From: Asterella californica
Taxonomy: Eukaryota; Streptophyta; Marchantiopsida; Marchantiales; Aytoniaceae
Length of the DNA: 64,000 bases
Reading direction: 5' to 3'
Assembly: GCA_036924285.1 (NCBI GenBank)
Contig: JAYKYS010000001.1
Coordinates: 37,137,501 to 37,201,500, forward strand
In this document: in pieces, positions 57,572-64,000 of the stretch
Layout: the number at the start of each line of letters is the position of its first letter
How positions within the stretch are numbered: position 1 is the stretch's first letter
Made by a program: the position numbers and the translations under genes
Notes under the pieces: model-generated
The model's input: only the letters and a program-made list of their open reading frames with translations
Databases searched by the model: none
What the model was told of the DNA's origin: nothing

Positions 57572-58055
57572 CTAAGCATGCATATTCACCCATGTACACT
57601 TAGACAGTGTACATGGGGTATAATTTAGAGCTAACCCTTTTCTAAGGAAGAGTTAGCTTTAAATTATAGCCTCAATGATCCACTGACTCACGACAGGAAT
57701 TCACTTATACTCGGATAGTTCCAGGTGTGTTCACAGTGTGTATGGGTTTATGACTTTTCCAGAAGGCCATGTGTTTCTTTCTCCTGTGAGGTGTTAAAAT
57801 TAGATTTTTTAAATATAGCATTTCAAATATAGTATTTTAAATTTAGATATTTGTCGTTTAAATATTTGACGTCTTCAACCAGGCGCGTATTCATTCCTTC
57901 ACTTTTAATTTTACAGTGCACCCCCCCCCAAATGTACATCTCAAAATTAAACATCCTGGCTGGCGTGCAATCCCCTTTGAAACGGCAGGTCTTTTTACCA
58001 TTCTTGTCCTTTTCTCTTTTTTTGTACAAGTCCGTGGGGCAGGATATTAACTGGG
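57572..58055 (-). repeat. Dispersed hairpin-repeat family, copy C (inverted)
   Basis: On the minus strand it starts at AATATCCTGCCCCACGG and CTTGTAC (58048-58024). It runs through a C-run (57913-57922 on the plus strand) and an AT-rich body, ACACATGGCCTTC, and a degraded CCCATAC box, to the large hairpin (57620-57668, GCTAACCC core) and the CATGTACACT / AGTGTACATG hairpin (57591-57615), ending GGTGAATATGCATG. Box order and spacing match copy B. Confidence 0.75.
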
Positions 58056-58467
58056 TGTCAGAAGAAAAAAACCAAAAGAATAATAACAGGAGAAGGCATG
58101 ACCAATATCATAACAAATCCTAAACCAAGAAGGTAATAAAGCTTAATCGTCATCTGTATCACGTGAGTCATATAAGCGACAAGTCTCCTCCCAAATATGG
58201 AAAAAGACTTTAATCGCGTCGCTGTTATTAACCTTTCTAAATAGCATGATCCACCTAAATCTGTTGAGTGACGGTATTGTCCTTAATTCTTAACTTCAGA
58301 ACGACCGGACGACTTTTAAGATCTGTTTTAATTCAGACAGGAGTGCTTTACCATTAATCACCCCGACGTATTATTCGTCTAGGATGTTCTTTACTCCTTT
58401 CTGTTCTCTCGGGAAGGTAAAAGGTTCCCGTTTACCTCCCGATAGGTTTATGTACTCAGACTTATTC

Positions 58468-58513
58468 TTCCGGGGTCAACCCTTAACCCTTAACCCTTAA
58501 CCCTTCCGGGGTC
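58468..58513. repeat. CCCTTAA array between direct repeats
   Basis: Three to four CCCTTAA units lie between two copies of TTCCGGGGTC (58468-58477 and 58504-58513). The heptamer differs from the plant telomere repeat CCCTAAA by one position. Confidence 0.75.
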
Positions 58514-59585
58514 TCTCCCTTAACCTGATTATCGGGACGCGGATTACCAACTAGATTCAACCGATCTAAAGTTATGTACTAATGTTTTACACTATTTGTC
58601 ATTGATTCATACATATCTTTAAACCGAATAATCCGTTTATCAAATTAATGTATGTATACATTATGCGATAATTGCACTATACGGCCCTATCCATACGACA
58701 AGTGGTTATAAAATCGAGGTCAATATGTTTCATAAGTTTACTTATTTCTACCGAACCGATACAGTCAAAGCCATTTTACACATACCTCAAGTTGCTGGAT
58801 CTGTTGTTCCACATTAACACAAACAGCTAGCAGATCAGAGAGCTACTGCATTGGAATATGGAAAACATTCCAGTTCGGGAACTTCGCGTGGCAGTGTAGT
58901 GTTATTCACTGTGATGAATCACAAGTCTTAGAGCCCAGTGGCAACCAGGAGAAAGCCTTCACTCCAGACCAGGTGGTTCCCGTGACAGAAACGATTTTCC
59001 TGGTTGTAAAACTGTAAACTCCAGTCCACTTTATTCCGACAGGGTAGAGGAGCTTAGTTAATGACATCTTCCACCCTGATCCAACAAGCAATACTTCTTC
59101 CAAGGCTACAACCAATCAGCAAACAATAATTATGGAGTAGATTATAACTTGGTCCTGGCAACTCGTTCGGTTGTATCAACCCAACGAACTTTGAAACTTA
59201 TCAAGGAGGACTTGAATTCTCCATCGTCTCTCCAGTTAATCAACCATTACCTGGAGCTATCCAGAGCCACTTACTTGAACGGGTCCGGAAAGCCTAGTTC
59301 AAGGCTTAGGTTTCAAACTGGGGTGGCAGCACGCACCGTTCAGATGCTTTCTCCCTCAAAGAAACCATCCAAGTTCGTCCTTCACAAATTTTCAAAAGAC
59401 ACATTCCTCACAAATCTCCTTCACTGCTGAGAAAACAAGAACTCCTCGGCTCGTAGCGTATTGGTAATAACCTCCTCCTGCTGTAGCAGAGGTGCAAGGT
59501 TCCAACTCTCGGGCTTTGGGCCATCACGCTATTAGGCTATTTATAAATCCATGTCTGTCAGGTCTCGGTGACTCTTTGCCGATGA

Positions 59586-59739
59586 GCTTCCTCCTACTCA
59601 TTTGCTGTGACCCACATGCATTGAGTACAAGGTTATCTCTTGCCAAAGAGAAGCTCCTCCTACTCAGGTGCTGTGACCCACATTGGGCACCAGGCTATTC
59701 TCTTGCCAAGAGAGAAGCTCTTGGCAAAAGAGCTTCTCT
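59586..59739. repeat. 67-bp tandem duplication followed by a 12-bp hairpin
   Basis: GCTTCCTCCTACTCA (59586) and GCTCCTCCTACTCA (59653) begin two units sharing GCTGTGACCCACAT and CTCTTGCCAA. Directly after, AGAGAAGCTCTT (59711-59722) pairs perfectly with 59728-59739 across a five-base loop. It lies about 50-200 bases beyond the kinase stop codon, on its 3' side, and could influence transcript ends, although a repeat scar is as likely. Confidence 0.75.
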
Positions 59740-59791
59740 TTTGTATGAGGAGAAAAAAACCTAGAAGCCTCGGTTGTCCACCCAGACCAGT

Positions 59792-62700
59792 CTACAGCAT
59801 GTTGGAGTAGGAAAGCTTGGACCTTGGGGAGCTCCCTGTTTTGCCGCTGCTGTTCGAAACATGCGAGGATTTAGATCCCGCCGCGTGTTGACTCTTTTCA
59901 CCAAGATTTTTCTCATCCGCAGCCGACTTAGTACGCGACAATGGCGCACTGTGAGGGAGAATAGGTTCTCGGTCCGCTTTAATGCTGGAGCTCGAGTTTA
60001 ATGCAGCCACACCTGTGAGCTCAGACCCTCTGCTGTGCATGGAGTACTGCAGACTCTCCGAAGAGTCAATTCGAGTAAAAGAAAAAGCCTCACTCGAAGA
60101 TGTTCTCGAGAAACTTGGAGGCGACGAGCCTCCTGTAGTATCGATGTCCTTGTCGCCTTCCAAAACACGCAACACCTGTTCGAAAATGAATGAGATTTTG
60201 ATTGTTAATTACCAGGGTGAGAGAATTGTTTAACGTTCTCCAAACTCAAGTCGTGCAAGCAGATGGTACCATTGCCTGCCAGCCAGAAGCTGTAGCGTCC
60301 TTGCGACGTTTCACTATAACGTTGCGTTTTAGGGCAGACCGATGAAGACATCACGACTTCATTCATTCGTGTACCTGGCTCATTTTAGGCCGCATGGAGG
60401 GTTCTTTCCGGATGCAGAGCGAAGCAGCGTGGACCATGCAGTACAGCTCGTAATCGTCGAACGTCTCCGGTCGATCCAGACGGGGGTCCAGTAGTTGATG
60501 ACTTGCACGCTCCTCGAGCTTTGACCGAGCCTGTCATTCAGATCGATCAGTCATCGAAATTCCTTTAAGCGACTTTCGCAGGCCAAAACATTATCCTACA
60601 TATACGCCAGCGCATGACTCCTTACTGTTCCATCCTCGTCCACCGAATCACACACTTTGCTTCATGAAAACCGCTGCCACATGCATGTATAATCCGCCAC
60701 TTGAACTTTCTACATCCAACGTACAATCCTTCATCCAAGAAAGGAATCACGTACCCATTCTGTCAGACATTGTTCTCCCTTGTTTCTGGACGCATCGATA
60801 GCTTTCCGACCGGTAATGAGCTCCAGCAGCACCACACCGAAGGAATAAACGTCCGCTTTTTCAGTAATTTGGCCTGTTTCAGCATATTCTGGAGCCAAAT
60901 ACCTGCGAGCAAGAAAGTTGGGAAATCCCCATCCCATGTATTATATACAATCGTCAACAGAACTAAAAGAATTATGTAAGTTAAAAGGGGTGGTTTAAGG
61001 CGGCTGGATGTAGATTTGGAACTCTTAATATCGCGATCGTCAGTTGGGCTAGGAAAACTCCTCTCGAATCAGTCGGAAAGCCAACTCAAGTGCTGTGCTG
61101 CTGACCAGGTGCCAAAGTGCCAAGTGCCAAGTAACTCACCCAAGTGTGCCAATAACACGCGTTTCAACTGCTGTGTCTCCATTAGGCTGCCATCTAGCGA
61201 GTCCGAAATCACCCACCTACTTAGAGTTCACAATGAAATGTCGAAGTCAGTCCATAATACACAATTCAGTTCCGAACCAGTGACGACACAAGCTTGAAGG
61301 AGGAAGAGACGTTAGCCAGGATTTCTTTTGGACAGCTTCTTGGACAAAAGAAGTTGTCCAAAAGAATATTAATCATGTTTCCAGTGTTAGCTTCCACACG
61401 AACTTTTCATCAGAAGCTGGTTCGAGCAAGGTAGGATAATCGTGTGAAATGAAATGCCTTGCAGGGAAAGATATTCAGGGCAATGACTGAGGGAGCGAGT
61501 GAATCTAGGTGACGTACCATAGGGGTGAAATCGTGCGTGAGAAGGATGTTATTTGGTCGCATGTCACGATGCACGATGCAGCCGACACGACATTCTTCAT
61601 GGAGGTATCGCAATCCTCTGGCAGCCCCAACTGCAATTTTATAACGAGCCTGCCATTCGAGTACATTGGAGTTTCGAGCTGCGCATGCATGCACGTACGA
61701 AGAGGAGTAATCAGAACACAATCAAGCTACACAGTAGACCATGCATGTCGCCGGTGCATGACTCTGCTTTTGGTTATTTCATAAACATTTCAACATTCCC
61801 AAGCGGTGTCCCCGAGAGTAGCTACTCTTGCAGCCAAACTTGCTTTAACCGGAGCTAGCTAGAAGAGAAGTCGGTCCAGGACTTTGTTTTGTTTCACTTA
61901 CATGAAAGATGCCAGTCCAGTGACCCGTTGCAGACGAACTCATACACCAGAAGAAGGCGATTATTTTCAACGCAGTACCCTATGAGGGTAACTAGGTTTC
62001 GATGTTGAGCACAGCTCAGAACCTCGACCTCAGAACAAAACTCCATATCGCCCTGTGAACTTGCCAGCTTATGCTGCTTCACAGCGACAGCTTGTCCTTC
62101 CTTAAGAACTCCTTTGTACACAAATCCGAAACCACCTTCAGCAAGAAAATTGTCCGGAGAGAAGTTGCTGGTAGCAATCTCAAGCTCGGCGTAGGTGAAT
62201 TTCCGTGGCGGCCTACCGAATTCAGGTGATTTATGATTACAGATGGAGCAAAGAGGAGGGGCGCCAGGAGTGTATCGTTTCAAAGGAAACGACATATGTC
62301 TTATCATAGAAGAATTTGCATCCAAGTACTGATCTTCCTCGTCCATCTCCAGGCTGTACTTCCTGAGACGGTCGATTTCCCTACCACCAGAGTGGAGGGA
62401 TGACACCGAAGGTGGTGTCAGGCTCTTCGAGTCATCAATCATCACTCCTTCTATGGGTGCCCTTGACCTGATCGCAATATCAATGGGTAGAGTTCTGGTT
62501 ACTGTGGTCTGCCTCGACTCTGATACCGCCTTTGTGGTCGTGTCCACATCCCTCAGGCTCAGTCTGGCTGCACTTCTATCACCGTCGGAGCCCAACTTCT
62601 CCAGCAGATGGGTGAGCTCCATCTTTTGCCTGGCTGACATAGGCTTAGGGTGGTACACAGGCAAACCTTCTGATGGTGGAGTAGTGCTAAGTGTAGTGGA

Positions 62701-64000
62701 TCCTCTTCCGGGTCCTTGCGAAGACGGAGGAAACGGGAGACGGCTTGAAACTGGAAGAGCAGAATGTACAGATTGGTACTGCCGAAGAGAGTCTGGTGGT
62801 TGCTGAAAATTTGACTGAGATTTCGGTGGCCAGTCCTTGTTGGACACAGATGCTACAGCATTCCGTGGTGAAATCTCAGCTGTTCCTTTCTTTATATCTG
62901 CGCTCGAGAAGTTCAGCATCTGCCACTGCAAACCTGAGATATTTGGTTTGGAAATACTGTTCTTGGCAACTGGTGTCAGACTTTCTTCTGCCCAAACAAC
63001 ATATGCATCGTACTCTGAGCTGGTTGAGTTCATTGGTCCCGATAAGTCATGTACGGAAGAAGCACTCCGACCTGTTAATGCAAACGAGGTATACAAAGGG
63101 AGCGGACGGATTCGATATCGGTGAATACAGATCACAACCAGATATAGTCGACTGAGCATGCACAACTACAATATTCATGATTCAAATCTATCTTTTTGCA
63201 ATCAGAGGTACTCGTTTAAAGTTAGACGAGTCTGGTTAAAACATCCCCTTCCTCTCATGTTCGTTCTACAACCATACATCAGCATATTTACTTACAAGCA
63301 TCCCTGACTATGGAAGAATACTGTACATAGAATGAGCAAGTGAGTCCAGTTAAGGTTCTGCTCGCTGGAAAATGTAAAGCAAGCGAGTAGCTCTCGATGT
63401 ACACTGTCTACCACTGAGTCAGGTTTGACTAGCACTTGGTAGACAGTGTACATCAAGAGCGAAGAAATTAAACGCAGTGCACAACTTTTTTCATTCTTAG
63501 TCATGCAATAGCGAGCAAGTATCGCGGGGAAATACTTACTCAGGGTACTTTGTCCACTGCCTGATCTGTCATTATCCAACTGAGTAGTTCCTCGTGAAGT
63601 TCCAAAAGCGGTTTCACCTGTTGCTTCGGACTCTGATACTGTCACCTGCGACGTCCGGATCTGGGACTTCTTCCGGAGATTCTTCTGGTCCACCATTTCA
63701 CCGGTGATTGTTTCAGATATGTACTGGTCTAACATGGCCGATGATGAGGAACTTCCAAGAGAGTTCTGAGAGCTGAGTACGACTGGCCGGGGAGACTGAT
63801 GTTCCGTTTCAACTGGAATCCCATCGCGGGAGTGGTGGTCTCCTCCTGAAGGATACTGCGTACCTTGGGACGTCATCGCGATTACTTCACAATCGTCGAG
63901 GAAGAGAGGGTCTGTTTGCGTCAGTTGTTCGAATATTGAATCAGAGACATACGCATCGTCAAGTATGTCATTGGGTTGATTCAGGCGAATGACCTCTCCA
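59792..64000 (-). CDS. Receptor-like cytoplasmic protein kinase (5' end outside window)
   Basis: Seven in-frame GT-AG exons: 64000-63540, 63071-61902, 61678-61518, 61216-61140, 60902-60755, 60530-60375 and 60175-59792 (851 residues plus stop). Residues 1-440 are a Ser/Pro-rich linker ending in [20 protein letters not shown]. The kinase domain starts near 445: Gly-rich loop LAEGGFG (463-469), Lys485 (AVAVKQHK), HRD at 580-582 followed by MRPNN, DFG at 600-602, and APE at 626-628. A Ser-rich tail follows [12 protein letters not shown]. This wording matches the plant family of Arabidopsis At3g13690 and At1g55200, whose N-terminus carries a universal-stress-protein-like domain, here expected beyond the window. 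The usual HRDxK lysine is Arg (HRDMR), as I recall for the family; a Selaginella member is labelled inactive in databases. No membrane segment is visible. Substrates are unknown. Confidence 0.93.

Larger units (their letters stand above)
58056..59791. other. Intergenic region downstream of the kinase gene
   Basis: It contains a short CCCTTAA tandem array (about 58478-58503) and, at the right end, the probable 3' UTR of the kinase gene with a duplicated segment and hairpin. Open frames at 58906-59115 (-) and 59149-59430 (+) are not recognisable. Confidence 0.4.

Noticed and set aside
58480..58503. True telomere or chromosome end
   Set aside because: Only three to four CCCTTAA units, one base off the plant repeat, in the middle of ordinary sequence.
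58906..59430. Short frames on both strands between the hairpin repeat and the kinase gene
   Set aside because: No ATG-consistent conserved product, no splice partners found, no recognisable motifs.

Overview
This looks like nuclear DNA of a land plant, most plausibly a bryophyte (liverwort or moss). The genus is a guess. The evidence is plant-type host genes with short GT-AG introns of roughly 120-660 bp: a plant U-box/ARM ubiquitin ligase, a plant receptor-like cytoplasmic kinase and a seven-helix membrane protein. Between them lie large nested Ty3/gypsy elements and AT-rich repeat deserts. There are no bacterial signals, tRNA or rRNA genes, or CRISPR arrays.

Host genes sit at the two ends and in the middle. 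A Ser/Pro-rich protein with cysteine clusters and no recognised family lies at 2381-4264 (+). An ARM / U-box / ARM protein lies at 5859-8328 (-) in three phase-consistent exons. At 35170-37070 (-) I reconstructed six exons of a multi-pass protein carrying the SxxxH...D...HxxxH signature of the CREST hydrolase-like superfamily; its 5' exons are unresolved and no single exon would reveal it. At the right edge (59792-64000, -) are seven exons of a plant receptor-like cytoplasmic kinase whose 5' end lies outside the window.

From about 16.9 to 32 kb is a nest of two related Ty3/gypsy elements on the minus strand. The younger is full length: 20632-29388, with LTRs of 915 and 918 bp that differ at roughly a dozen positions by eye, and a GTCC flank on both sides. 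It split an older, decayed sibling whose pol half lies at 17.7-20.6 kb and whose gag/protease half lies at 29.4-32.0 kb. Comparing the two shows that the young copy is also broken, by a stop in the Gag zinc knuckle and a one-base frameshift between protease and reverse transcriptase. Its 1050-residue pol frame (RT, RNase H, DD35E integrase) is otherwise open. A separate small ORF with its own CCHC knuckle precedes gag in both copies.

From 32 to 34 kb is a decayed plus-strand coding relic whose stops look like C-to-T decay. At 45.9-47.1 kb is a reverse-transcriptase-like relic of a different class. From 47.6 to 57.4 kb (-) is a third, highly degraded Ty3/gypsy element. It has lost its RT domain by internal deletion, its integrase is truncated, and about 5.6 kb of unrelated sequence lies between its gag and its protease.

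The remaining 0-2, 9-17, 38-45 and 57-59 kb regions are AT-rich. They hold tandem duplications (units of 67, 72, 190-201, 228 and 251 bp), a 44-bp near-perfect palindrome, and a dispersed family of repeats built around two or three conserved hairpins. At least three long copies of that family (about 0.7-1.06, 40.3-40.9 and 57.6-58.1 kb) and several hairpin-only fragments are present. It is the least explained signal in the window.
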